From: Blastomonas sp. SL216
GTDB lineage: Bacteria > Pseudomonadota > Alphaproteobacteria > Sphingomonadales > Sphingomonadaceae
Direction of reading: 5' to 3'
Length of the DNA: 64,000 nucleotides
Assembly (NCBI GenBank): GCA_026625625.1
Contig: CP113055.1
Span: 2,358,501-2,422,500 of the forward strand
Positions 28,878 through 36,941 of the stretch are shown here, one piece after another; the first letter of the stretch is position 1, and every line of letters starts with the position of its first letter. A program made the translations under genes and the position numbers. A model generated the notes under the pieces. The model was not told where the DNA came from. It was given only the letters and a program-made list of their open reading frames with translations, and searched no databases.

Positions 28878-30626
28878 ATGCTGCATGCCAGAATCAGCGC
28901 CAGCGACACCGGCCAGGACGGCGCGGGCACCATCAGCGTGCTGCTCGGCCAGATCACCCAGGGCATCGACGCGCGCTTCGTGACCGTCGGCAACACGCTG
29001 GCAGAGGCGGTGCGTTCGATCGACGGCATCGTCACGGCGCTGCGCGATGCGACCTCGACCTTCCAGTCGGGCGATGGTGCCACGGCGGTGACCAACCTCA
29101 CCACCGCGGCCCGCCGCCTGTCGAATGTCGGCGAGCAGACCCAGAGCCGCGCCGGCGAGATCGGCGAGATCCAGCTGGCCGCGCGGCGGCTGTCGAGCTT
29201 TCTCGACGAGGTGCAGAAGTCGCTGCACGTGCTGCACATTTTCGGCCTCAACGTGAAGATCGCCGCATCGGGCGCAGAGACTTTTGTCGATTTCGCCAAC
29301 ACCATGTCGGGCCAGCTGGGCGCCGGCGAGGCAGAGGTCAGCGCGCTCAAGACCAAGCTTGACGAGCTGCGGGTGAGCCTGCGCAGCATGGAGCATAACG
29401 ACCGGCTGCTGGCGAGCGAGTGCCAGCGCGTCGTCCCGCATGTGCCCGACCGTCTGGAAGCCGACGCAGCGGCGCTGCGCCGTCACCAGGGCATGCTGGC
29501 CGAGCTGGCCGAAAAGACCTCTGCGCTGGCGCGCTCGATCCAGGCCAATGTGGCAGGCGTGCTCGGTGCGATCCAGGTGGGCGATATCGCCCGGCAGCGG
29601 CTGGAACATGTGCTGGCCGGTTATCTCGATGCGCATGCGACGCTGGCGGCAGCGGGGCTTTCGGCCGAGGACGAGGCGGCGTGCCGCGACCATCTGCTGC
29701 GGCTGCTGCTGGCGCACACCGCCTCCACCGCGCAGGAGTTCCGCACCGAAACCCGCGCGCTGGTCACCTCGCTGCGCGGGCTGGTGCCCGAAGCCAACCG
29801 GCTGATCGCTCTCAGCAAGGGCGGCGGATCGGAGGACGGCCAGGTCTTCCTCCGCAGCCTGGAGGCCGGGATTGCCGAAGCCAATGCGATGATCACCCAG
29901 CTGCGCCTGGCCGATGTCCAGGCGGCCGAGACGCTGCGCATCATCGTCGATACGGTCGACGACCTGTCGGGACGCGCCGCCGCGATGCGCATCCTGCGCA
30001 TCGAGGTGCAGCAGATGGCGATCAATATCGGGCTGAAATGCCGCCGTGTCGAAGCGATCGGTCGTCCTGTCTCGGTCATCGCCAACGAAATCCGCGCCAG
30101 TTCCGACAGCCTGGACCAGACGATCAAGCAGATCACGGCAGAGGCGACCACGCTGGGCGAAGTGTCGCTGCGCATGCGCGAACATGCCGATACGCATGAA
30201 GAGCAGGACAGCGACGGCCTGGCCCGCTCGCTCAATGCGATCCGCGAAGGCGCACAGCGCACCGAACAGGCGATGGCGGTATCCAAGGACATGGCGAGCG
30301 GCCTGCTCGGCGCGCTGCGTTCCACCACCGACGAGCTGGAAGAAAGCCTCGACCTCGGCAATGCGCTCGAGCGGATCGAGCAACTGCTCACCATGGAAAT
30401 CGGATGCGACACGCCCCTGCCGCTCGACGGCCGCAACGACCAGCCCGCGCGCGACGTCATGGAACGGCTCGCCCGCGCCTATACCATGGCCAGCGAGCGC
30501 CTTGTCCATGACGACTTCCTGCTGCCCGGCATGACCAGGCTGATCAGCAATACAACCCCTGCCGCACCCGCCACAGGCGGCTATGCGGACGACGATGACG
30601 CGCTGTTCGACGACGCACTCTTCTGA
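28878..30626 (+). CDS. 582-residue chemotaxis-operon protein with degenerate receptor-tip motifs
   Basis: No membrane segment or signal peptide; almost wholly helical with heptad-rich stretches, so probably a long cytoplasmic coiled-coil. Residues 380-406 (MAINIGLKCRRV, then GRPVSVIANEIR) align without gaps to the receptor hairpin tip of the two MCPs in this operon, keeping A, N, R, GR, V, A, E and R. A weaker second copy lies at 121-147 (IFGLNVKIAAS). The last residues (DDDDALFDDALF) recall the DDDDADF tail of both MCPs. It is not CheZ-like, although it sits where a phosphatase gene might. It closes the operon. Confidence 0.8.
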   Translation: MLHARISASDTGQDGAGTISVLLGQITQGIDARFVTVGNTLAEAVRSIDGIVTALRDATSTFQSGDGATAVTNLTTAARRLSNVGEQTQSRAGEIGEIQLAARRLSSFLDEVQKSLHVLHIFGLNVKIAASGAETFVDFANTMSGQLGAGEAEVSALKTKLDELRVSLRSMEHNDRLLASECQRVVPHVPDRLEADAAALRRHQGMLAELAEKTSALARSIQANVAGVLGAIQVGDIARQRLEHVLAGYLDAHATLAAAGLSAEDEAACRDHLLRLLLAHTASTAQEFRTETRALVTSLRGLVPEANRLIALSKGGGSEDGQVFLRSLEAGIAEANAMITQLRLADVQAAETLRIIVDTVDDLSGRAAAMRILRIEVQQMAINIGLKCRRVEAIGRPVSVIANEIRASSDSLDQTIKQITAEATTLGEVSLRMREHADTHEEQDSDGLARSLNAIREGAQRTEQAMAVSKDMASGLLGALRSTTDELEESLDLGNALERIEQLLTMEIGCDTPLPLDGRNDQPARDVMERLARAYTMASERLVHDDFLLPGMTRLISNTTPAAPATGGYADDDDALFDDALF

Positions 30627-30628
30627 GC

Positions 30629-30829
30629 CTGGCCGCCGGAGGCCAGCTTCGGGGGAAGCTGGCGGCGATCAGGATCAACTGGCCGGGGGGCCATAGCTGG
30701 GGCACCGATCGGGGGATCGGTGAATATCGGGGTTGGGACAGCGTGCATGCCATCGCACGCAGTCCCGACCCCACCCCGGTCGTCGATACCATGCATCGGC
30801 AATACGGGATTCCGCCGGTGACCCACCGG
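30629..30829. repeat. Array of six hairpins after the chemotaxis operon
   Basis: Perfect stems are: 30629-30646 (CTGGCC), 30642-30663 (GCCAGCTT, loop CGGGGG), 30680-30693 (TGGCC, loop GGGG), 30703-30722 (CACCGATC, loop GGGG) and 30815-30829 (CCGGTG). Between them 30729-30772 forms a long stem of 18 positions with one mismatch and one G:T pair. The first two overlap and exclude each other. No T-run follows any of them, so they are not textbook terminators. They may end the chemotaxis mRNA or form a leader or small RNA ahead of TonB receptor 2. Confidence 0.6.
30729..30772. terminator. Long hairpin within the array
   Basis: Arms 30729-30746 and 30755-30772 pair over 18 positions (inner GCGTGC/GCACGC, one A:A mismatch, outer GGGGTTGGGAC/GTCCCGACCCC with one wobble) around an 8-nt loop. 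It is the most stable structure in the gap and the best candidate for factor-assisted termination or a stable RNA end. Confidence 0.5.
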
Positions 30830-30949
30830 TGTCATACTTTGCCATTTCTTATGGGCTGGCCGCAAATCGGATTAGAGATGCCAGCGCGGGTGTTGCAAGC
30901 TGCTCTCAACAGGGTTCCCAGCAGAGGGACCGCCATTGGGGAGATAGCC

Positions 30950-33337
30950 ATGACGAGCAGCTTCGTATCGCGCCGCCGCGCAATGATCACAACGGCCTTC
31001 AGCGCCCTGGCGCTGGCAAGCCTGCCGCACCTGGCCCAGGCGCAAACGGCAGATCAACCGGAAGCACAAGAGGCAGAGCCGGCAGAGATCATCGTCAGCG
31101 CCCGCCGCCGCGAGGAATCGCTGCAGGAAACCCCCGTGGCCGTCACGGTGTTCAGCGGCGAGGCGCTGGAAGACCGCCAGATCACGCAGACCCAGGACCT
31201 TGAACGGTTCACGCCCAGCCTGCAGTTCAAGCCCGCGGGCCAGCTTTCGGGCAACAGCGCGGCAGCGGTGGTATTCATCCGCGGCATCGGCCAGCTCGAC
31301 CCCACCGCTGCGGTCGATCCGGGCGTCGGCGTCTATATCGACGATGTCTATGTCGGCAGGTCGGTCGGCGGAACCATCGAACTGGGCGATATCGCCAGCG
31401 TCCAGGTTCTGCGCGGACCGCAGGGCACGCTGTTCGGGCGCAACACCATCGGCGGCGCGATCCTGGTCAAGACCCGCGAGCCCGAGTTCGACGCCTTTTC
31501 CGGGCGCAGCCGGCTTCGCACGGGCGAGGACAATCTGATCGAGGGGTCGACCGCGCTCAACCTTCCGATCACCAGCAATCTGGCCGCCCGGGTCTCCGGC
31601 GGTTTTCGCAAGCGCGACGGCTATGTCCGGCGCGCCTTCGATGGGCTGCGGCTGGGCAATGACAATGTCTACACGCTCAATGCCGCACTGAAATGGGAGG
31701 CATCGCCGAGCTTCAATCTGCTGCTGCGCGGAGATTATACCGAGCGCAACGAGAATGGTGCGCCTTTCGTCTTTGCCGGAATCAACGAACAGGCCCCGGT
31801 TCCCGCGATCGCCAGTGTCGGGGCGGGATGCCCTGGCGCGACGATCCCGTTCGCGCCGCTGACCCCCGGCAACCCGCGCTTCGGCGCGCCCAATGTGCCG
31901 CTGATCAACGATCCGCGCTGCGCCAACGATTTCTACAATCGCGGGCCCTATGTGAATGGCGGCACCGCCCCGGTTCTGAGCACGTCCAAGGTCTGGGGCC
32001 TGTCGGCAACGGCCAGCCTCGCGCTCTCCGAAGCCCTGACGGTCAAGAGCATCACTGCCTATCGCGACACGCAATCGCGCGGCGTCCGCGATGCCGACAA
32101 CACCCCGTTCGTCATCCTGACCACCGATGTCGGGGCGCAATCGCAGCAGTTCAGTCAGGAAGTGCAGCTGCAGCTCGACAGCGGCCCGGTGAACGGCATC
32201 CTGGGCGCCTATTATTTCGATGAGGACACGGACGAACGCGCCTCGGTTCCGATTTCCTTCCCGCCAACCCCCGCAGTGATCGGTTCGATCCTCGCCGGTG
32301 GGCCGGGAAGCCGCGACCTGCAGCTGTCGGCGCTTGAAACCAAGTCCTTTGCGATCTTCGGCGAGGCGACCTGGGAGGTGTCCACGGGCCTCGAGCTGAC
32401 CGGCGGGCTTCGCTATACCGAGGATCGCAAGACCTATCAGGGCACGGTGCTGAACCTGTTCCCGTCCACCCGCCCCGATCCCAACCCGCTGCCCACCCTG
32501 GCGATCCCGCAAGGCGGACCGCTGTTCATCTTCCCGACCCCCAATCGGGAGACCTTCTCGGCGCTGACCGGTTCGGCAAGCGTGCGCTATCAGGTGGCCG
32601 ACTGGCTGAGCACCTATGTCTCCTATGCGCGCAGCTTCAAGTCGGGTGGCTTCAACACCCGCTACAACGCGCCGCCTGCAGGCAATGTGCCGATCCCGTT
32701 CGATGAGGAAACGGTCGACAGCTACGAACTCGGCGCGAAGATGGATTTCGGTGCGCTGCGCCTCAATCTCGCGGCGTTCCAGGCGGATTATCAGGACATC
32801 CAGCTGATCTTCCGCGCCGGCCCGGTGCCGCTGCTGTTCAATGCAGGCAAGGCGCGCATTCGCGGGTTCGAGGCCGAAGCCTCGTATCGCAGCGGCGGCT
32901 TCTCGTTGGAGGCGTCGATGAGCATGCTCGACGACGACATCCTGTCGATCACCGCCATACCGGGTGCGACCGCAACGGTGCTGCCGGGCGACGATCTTCC
33001 GCTGACGCCATCGTTCCAGGGCAGCTTTGGTATCGCCTATGATTTCCAGCTGACCGACACGTTGCAGCTGACGCCGCGCTTCGACGGATCGTACAGTTCC
33101 TCAGTGGTGTTCATCACCGGAAGCGTTCCGGAAATCGAGCAGGATGCCTATTTCGTTGCCAATGCGTCGCTCACGCTGGCGCATGAAGATGGCTGGAAGC
33201 TGCAGGCCGGACTTACCAACCTGTTCGACGAACGCTATCTGGTGCAGGGCAACGCATCGCTGGCGACCTTGGGCTATGCCGAGCGGATCTTCGCCCGCCC
33301 CCGCCAGTGGTTCATGCAGGCCAGCTTCCAGTTCTGA
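30950..33337 (+). CDS. TonB-dependent outer-membrane receptor 2
   Basis: 795 residues from ATG 30950 with GGGGAG upstream; the open frame before it is not coding-like. Signal peptide ALALASLPHLAQAQ, plug starting EIIVSARRREESLQETPVAV, the VLRGPQGTLFGRNTIGGAI block, and a barrel ending in MQASFQF. It belongs to the sphingomonad receptor group importing organic compounds; ligand unknown. A terminator hairpin separates it from the convergent LysR-like gene, which may regulate it. Confidence 0.93.
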   Translation: MTSSFVSRRRAMITTAFSALALASLPHLAQAQTADQPEAQEAEPAEIIVSARRREESLQETPVAVTVFSGEALEDRQITQTQDLERFTPSLQFKPAGQLSGNSAAAVVFIRGIGQLDPTAAVDPGVGVYIDDVYVGRSVGGTIELGDIASVQVLRGPQGTLFGRNTIGGAILVKTREPEFDAFSGRSRLRTGEDNLIEGSTALNLPITSNLAARVSGGFRKRDGYVRRAFDGLRLGNDNVYTLNAALKWEASPSFNLLLRGDYTERNENGAPFVFAGINEQAPVPAIASVGAGCPGATIPFAPLTPGNPRFGAPNVPLINDPRCANDFYNRGPYVNGGTAPVLSTSKVWGLSATASLALSEALTVKSITAYRDTQSRGVRDADNTPFVILTTDVGAQSQQFSQEVQLQLDSGPVNGILGAYYFDEDTDERASVPISFPPTPAVIGSILAGGPGSRDLQLSALETKSFAIFGEATWEVSTGLELTGGLRYTEDRKTYQGTVLNLFPSTRPDPNPLPTLAIPQGGPLFIFPTPNRETFSALTGSASVRYQVADWLSTYVSYARSFKSGGFNTRYNAPPAGNVPIPFDEETVDSYELGAKMDFGALRLNLAAFQADYQDIQLIFRAGPVPLLFNAGKARIRGFEAEASYRSGGFSLEASMSMLDDDILSITAIPGATATVLPGDDLPLTPSFQGSFGIAYDFQLTDTLQLTPRFDGSYSSSVVFITGSVPEIEQDAYFVANASLTLAHEDGWKLQAGLTNLFDERYLVQGNASLATLGYAERIFARPRQWFMQASFQF

Positions 33338-33363
33338 CGCGCGGATCGACAAGGCCCTGACCG

Positions 33364-33398
33364 CCGTGAAGCGGCCGGGGCCTCCCGCCGCTTCACGG
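33364..33398. terminator. Bidirectional terminator between TonB receptor 2 and the LysR-like gene
   Basis: CCGTGAAGCGGC and GCCGCTTCACGG form a perfect 12-bp stem with an 11-nt loop. It lies between convergent genes and includes the stop codon of the LysR-like gene. Confidence 0.7.
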
Positions 33399-34601
33399 GG
33401 CTTCGGCCATTTGCAGGACGTCGGCTGCGGCGGGCGCCCCATCGCGACCGGGAAGCACGCCCTGGCGCGATGCCAGCCTGAGCTGTTCGACAAAGGCGGC
33501 CTGCACGAGCGTCGGTTGCCAGCCGGATCGCGTCATCATGCCGATCGTCCTAGTCAGGCCTGCAGGCGCATTGGCGATCCGGTGCAGCCATTGGGTCGAC
33601 AGCTCGATGGCCACCTGGTCGGGGGACAGCACCGTCAGGAAATCGCTGGTGATCAGCAATTGGCGGATGGCGACCACCGACCCGCACTCGATCGGCACGG
33701 TCGGCAACGCAAGGCCAGCCTGTTCGAACATCGCGCGCCACTGGCCATAAAGCGGAGTGCCTTGCGGGGACACGATCCACGGGAAGCTGGCGAGGTCCGC
33801 CATGGTCGGGTCGCAATCGGCCAGCGGATGCCCCCTGCGCCCGATGATGGCCGGGCGATCGAAGAACAGCGGCTCCTGCTCCACGTCATTGCCGGGCGGC
33901 GGATCTCGCAGCGCCCCGACGATCAGGTCAAGATCGCCATCGCGCAGCGGCTCGATCAGCTCGAGAAACGCGCCTTCGGTGATGACGATGCGGACGCCCG
34001 GATAGAGCGCATGAAAGGCGGCGACCGCCATGGGCAGAACGCGGGCCCGCGACAAGGGCATTGCACCGATCGTGATCTTGCCGACTTCGCGCCCCTTGAG
34101 CGTTTCGATTTCTGCCAGGCCTGATAGCAACTCTGCCCGCGCGAGCCGAAACGCGCGGATCATCCGCCAGCCATAAGCGGTAAAGCCGATGCCCTTGCCG
34201 CGCCGCTCGACCAGCGTGTGGCACAACGCAACGGCAAGATCGGCCAGCGCCCGGTGCAGCGTGGGTTGCGAAAGCCCGGTCAGCGCGCTGGCACGCGCAT
34301 AGCTGCCGCCTTCGGCCAAAGCCAGCAGCGCCCGCACCTGCGCCATGGTCACGCGCGGACTGCCGATATGGTGCAGCGCGCGCTCGATCCGCGGAGCGAG
34401 CAGCATCGCCGCCTCGGTCGGCTGCATCCCTTCGGGCAGTCGGCTGAACAGTGCGACGCCAAGCTGTGCCTCCAGCTTGAACAATCCCTGGGTGATCGCG
34501 GGTTGCGATATGCTGACAGCCTCGGCCGCTGAGCAGATACTTCCCAGGCGCACAATCGCGGCAACTGCTCTCAAATGGCGCAGATTCCAGTTATCCATCA
34601 T
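33393..34601 (-). CDS. LysR-type regulator with two N-terminal DNA-binding domains
   Basis: 402 residues, about 100 longer than a usual LysR protein. Residues 6-65 form a LysR winged helix (SAAEAVSISQPAITQGLFKL) and residues 84-143 form a second one (RASALTGLSQPTLHRALADL), each followed by its wing. The periplasmic-binding-protein-like effector domain follows (KITIGAMPLSRARVLP). The duplication could let one dimer bind four half sites. It converges on TonB receptor 2, which is a likely target together with its own promoter. Confidence 0.88.
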   Translation of the reverse strand: MMDNWNLRHLRAVAAIVRLGSICSAAEAVSISQPAITQGLFKLEAQLGVALFSRLPEGMQPTEAAMLLAPRIERALHHIGSPRVTMAQVRALLALAEGGSYARASALTGLSQPTLHRALADLAVALCHTLVERRGKGIGFTAYGWRMIRAFRLARAELLSGLAEIETLKGREVGKITIGAMPLSRARVLPMAVAAFHALYPGVRIVITEGAFLELIEPLRDGDLDLIVGALRDPPPGNDVEQEPLFFDRPAIIGRRGHPLADCDPTMADLASFPWIVSPQGTPLYGQWRAMFEQAGLALPTVPIECGSVVAIRQLLITSDFLTVLSPDQVAIELSTQWLHRIANAPAGLTRTIGMMTRSGWQPTLVQAAFVEQLRLASRQGVLPGRDGAPAAADVLQMAEAP

Positions 34602-34729
34602 AACAATTTAGCATGGACCCGCGGACGGAACCAACCACGGCCATCACATTTCAGGGCGACGCGACAAATATGCCACGATCGGTGGAATCGTCGTGCGCCA
34701 GAATGGCTGAAATGGTGCGCCGCCTGCCG

Positions 34730-35140
34730 CTAATGGACGGGCGGTACGGGTTCCTCGTAGCGCTCGAATACGCCGAGCCCGACAAAGCTCACCGCCGCAC
34801 CGGTCAGCCCATCGACCAGATACACGGTGTCGCCCGCGCACAGCAGCGGTCCGTGCCGCCGGATCAGCAGCACCTGGCCTTCGCTCAGATGGCGTGCGCC
34901 GCTGCGCAACCGGTTGATGAAGCGGGTTCGCCGCGACAATTCATAGACGATGCCGGTGCCCCGGATGATCCGGGTCGAGCGGACGCGGTCGAGCGCGATG
35001 CAATCGGTGCTGGCGACCACCTCCATCACAGGCGCAGGACCGGGCATGGGGGGCACGAAGACGATCTCCCTGGCCAGCGCACTGCCGGACGCGGATGCGA
35101 CCTGCAGCGCGGCGGCGAGAACAATCGACACAAGCGTCAA
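34730..35140 (-). CDS. Small exported protein of unknown function
   Basis: 136 residues. The best start is a TTG at 35140 with GGGAG seven bases upstream; a GTG nine bases later is the alternative. A signal peptide (VSIVLAAALQVASASGSALA) implies export. The body is mostly beta with two Cys (DCIALDR and LLCAGDTVYLVDG) that could form a disulfide. No family recognised. Its leader carries the 15-bp inverted repeat at 35175-35218. It lies between the LysR-like gene and the sigma factor gene and is divergent from the latter. Confidence 0.6.
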   Translation of the reverse strand: MTLVSIVLAAALQVASASGSALAREIVFVPPMPGPAPVMEVVASTDCIALDRVRSTRIIRGTGIVYELSRRTRFINRLRSGARHLSEGQVLLIRRHGPLLCAGDTVYLVDGLTGAAVSFVGLGVFERYEEPVPPVH

Positions 35141-35174
35141 ACCTGCACTCCCAGACCGCCCCGGGCTGCGAAAA

Positions 35175-35218
35175 GCACCTTGAGAGAAGGACTAGCAACA
35201 ACACTTCTCTCAAGGTGC
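35175..35218. repeat. Perfect 15-bp inverted repeat
   Basis: GCACCTTGAGAGAAG (35175-35189) and its exact complement CTTCTCTCAAGGTGC (35204-35218) flank a 14-nt spacer. It is 35 bp upstream of the start of the small exported protein gene and about 210 bp upstream of the sigma factor gene. In RNA from the minus strand it would be a strong leader hairpin. No T-run follows. Confidence 0.7.
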
Positions 35219-35429
35219 ACCGGGTCCAGGGGGGCATTTGGACCAGTTCAAGCCAGCCGGGGTTCGAGGCTGGTTGCATGGCGAAGACGGCACCGGGCGG
35301 CCAATCCCGCATGATTTTCCCGCGTTCGCATAAAAAAATCGTCCCGCGCTACGGTTTGGTGTAGCTGGCGACGTCTATGGGCAGGGACCACATCCGGATG
35401 GCCCCCATGTTTCACCCGAGTCCGAACAC

Positions 35430-35945
35430 TTGACGTCAACACACGGCCTTCAAGCCCTATTGCTGGCTGAGCGGGATGGTTTCCTCCGCTTCCTCCGCGC
35501 GCGCGGGGCAGGCGATCTGGCCGAGGATATCGTGCAGGACACCTGGCTGCGGCTGGCCTCGCTGAACACCGAGCCCATTGCCGATCCGCGCAGCTATCTG
35601 TTCCGCGCGCTCAACAACGTGATGCACGACCGGTACCGGTCCGCCCAGCGATCGCGCAAGCGCGATGGCGAATGGCTTGAAATCAACAGCGATTCCGGCG
35701 GCGCATCGGATGCGCCCATGCCCGATCGCGCTCTGGCCGCCAGGGCAGCGCTTGCCCAGGCCGAAGCAGCGCTCAGGGCCGAAGGCGAACGCGTGCTGGA
35801 TATCTTCCGCCTGTTCCGCATCAACGGCATGGGCCAGCGCGCCATCGCCCAGCATCTGGGGCTCAGCCTCAGCACGGTCGAGAAGGATCTGCAAAAGGCC
35901 TATCGGGCGCTGATCCGCCTCAGGGAGACGCAAGATGCGGAATGA
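35430..35945 (+). CDS. ECF sigma factor, FecI type
   Basis: 171 residues from a TTG start at 35430 (no ATG or GTG fits the family N-terminus). Region 2 is visible in LAEDIVQDTWLRLASL and PRSYLFRALNNVMHDRYR, region 4 in GQRAIAQHLGLSLSTVEKDL. It directs RNA polymerase to a small set of promoters when released by FecR. It is followed by FecR, a TonB receptor with a signalling domain and an autotransporter, the standard cell-surface signalling order. Confidence 0.9.
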   Translation: MTSTHGLQALLLAERDGFLRFLRARGAGDLAEDIVQDTWLRLASLNTEPIADPRSYLFRALNNVMHDRYRSAQRSRKRDGEWLEINSDSGGASDAPMPDRALAARAALAQAEAALRAEGERVLDIFRLFRINGMGQRAIAQHLGLSLSTVEKDLQKAYRALIRLRETQDAE

Positions 35946-35981
35946 GCGTGGCGGTGACGTCCCCGGTGCAGGATGGACAGC

Positions 35982-36941
35982 ATGACAGACACAGACGAAC
36001 GGATCCGCCAGGAGGCGCTGGAATGGGTGCTGGCGTCGCAAGAGGCCGACTTTGCCGGATGGCAGGCGCTGACCGACTGGCTGGAGGCCGATGCGCGCCA
36101 CAACCCGGCCTATGATGCCGCGATGGCGGCTGGCAGCTGGATGGCCGATCTGACGGCAGCGGCTGCACCGCGTCTGCCGGTCGCGGCCAACGACAGCGAG
36201 GACGCGGTGCCTGGACACAGCCGGAGCTGGCGGAGCGGCTATCTGGCGCTGGCCGCGGCCATCGTCGCGGTTTTGCTGATCCCGCTCTGGCAGCTGCGCC
36301 CGCAGCCCTATGTCGTCACCACGCCCAACGGCCAGACGCAGAGCATCGCGCTGGAGGACGGCAGCCGCATCCTGCTGAACGGCGGAACACGGCTGGCGCT
36401 CGACAAGGCCGAACCGCGCTTTGCCCGGCTGGAACGCGGCGAAGCGATGTTCATCGTCCGCCATGACAGCGCCGATCCGTTTGTCGTCGAGGCAGGCGAT
36501 GTGCGGCTGGTCGATATCGGCACCGCCTTCAACGTGGTCCGCCAGGGCCAGTCGATCGACGTCGCGGTGTCAGAAGGCGCGGTGATCGTCAATCCCGAGC
36601 AGGAGAAGGTACGGCTTGACCCCGGTCGCCGGGCGCAGATTGACGGGGCGACGGGGCGGATCATCGTGTCGGACGTGGCGACCAGCCATATTGGCGGCTG
36701 GCGATCGGGCCAGATCAGCTTTGCCGATGCGCGGCTGGCCGAAGTGGCGCAGGCGCTGGAACGGACGCTGGGTACCAGGGTGGCGGTCTCGCCCGCCCTG
36801 GCCGAAGCCCGGTTCAGCGGAATCTTGCAGGTGGCGGGGCGCAAGGCCGACGCAATGCCGCAGATCGCGCCGGTGCTCGGCGCGCGCGCGGTCCGGCGAA
36901 AGCAGGGCTGGGAACTGGTGAGCATAGATGCACAGCCGTAA
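35982..36941 (+). CDS. FecR-type anti-sigma / sigma regulator
   Basis: 319 residues from ATG 35982 (GGATGG five bases upstream); ATG 35973 is the alternative. N-terminal cytosolic DUF4880-like part (RQEALEWVLASQEADFAGW), one membrane segment (YLALAAAIVAVLLIPLWQL), the periplasmic FecR domain (VTTPNGQTQSIALEDGSRI) and a C-terminal DUF4974-like part. It conveys the state of the TonB receptor to the sigma factor across the inner membrane. It overlaps the receptor gene by 14 bp. Confidence 0.92.
   Translation: MTDTDERIRQEALEWVLASQEADFAGWQALTDWLEADARHNPAYDAAMAAGSWMADLTAAAAPRLPVAANDSEDAVPGHSRSWRSGYLALAAAIVAVLLIPLWQLRPQPYVVTTPNGQTQSIALEDGSRILLNGGTRLALDKAEPRFARLERGEAMFIVRHDSADPFVVEAGDVRLVDIGTAFNVVRQGQSIDVAVSEGAVIVNPEQEKVRLDPGRRAQIDGATGRIIVSDVATSHIGGWRSGQISFADARLAEVAQALERTLGTRVAVSPALAEARFSGILQVAGRKADAMPQIAPVLGARAVRRKQGWELVSIDAQP

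Noticed and set aside
26799-30509. A very long open frame (over 1200 codons) on the minus strand
   Set aside because: It lies antisense to cheR, cheB and the 582-residue gene, has a composition rich in Arg, His, Gln and Asp typical of the complement of high-GC genes, and shows no domain.
28878-30626. Identification of the last chemotaxis gene as cheZ or cheD
   Set aside because: Length, receptor-like tip motifs and lack of CheZ or CheD signatures do not fit.
30743-30949. Upstream extension of TonB receptor 2
   Set aside because: It runs through the hairpin array and has no signal peptide, whereas ATG 30950 has a good ribosome-binding site and signal peptide.
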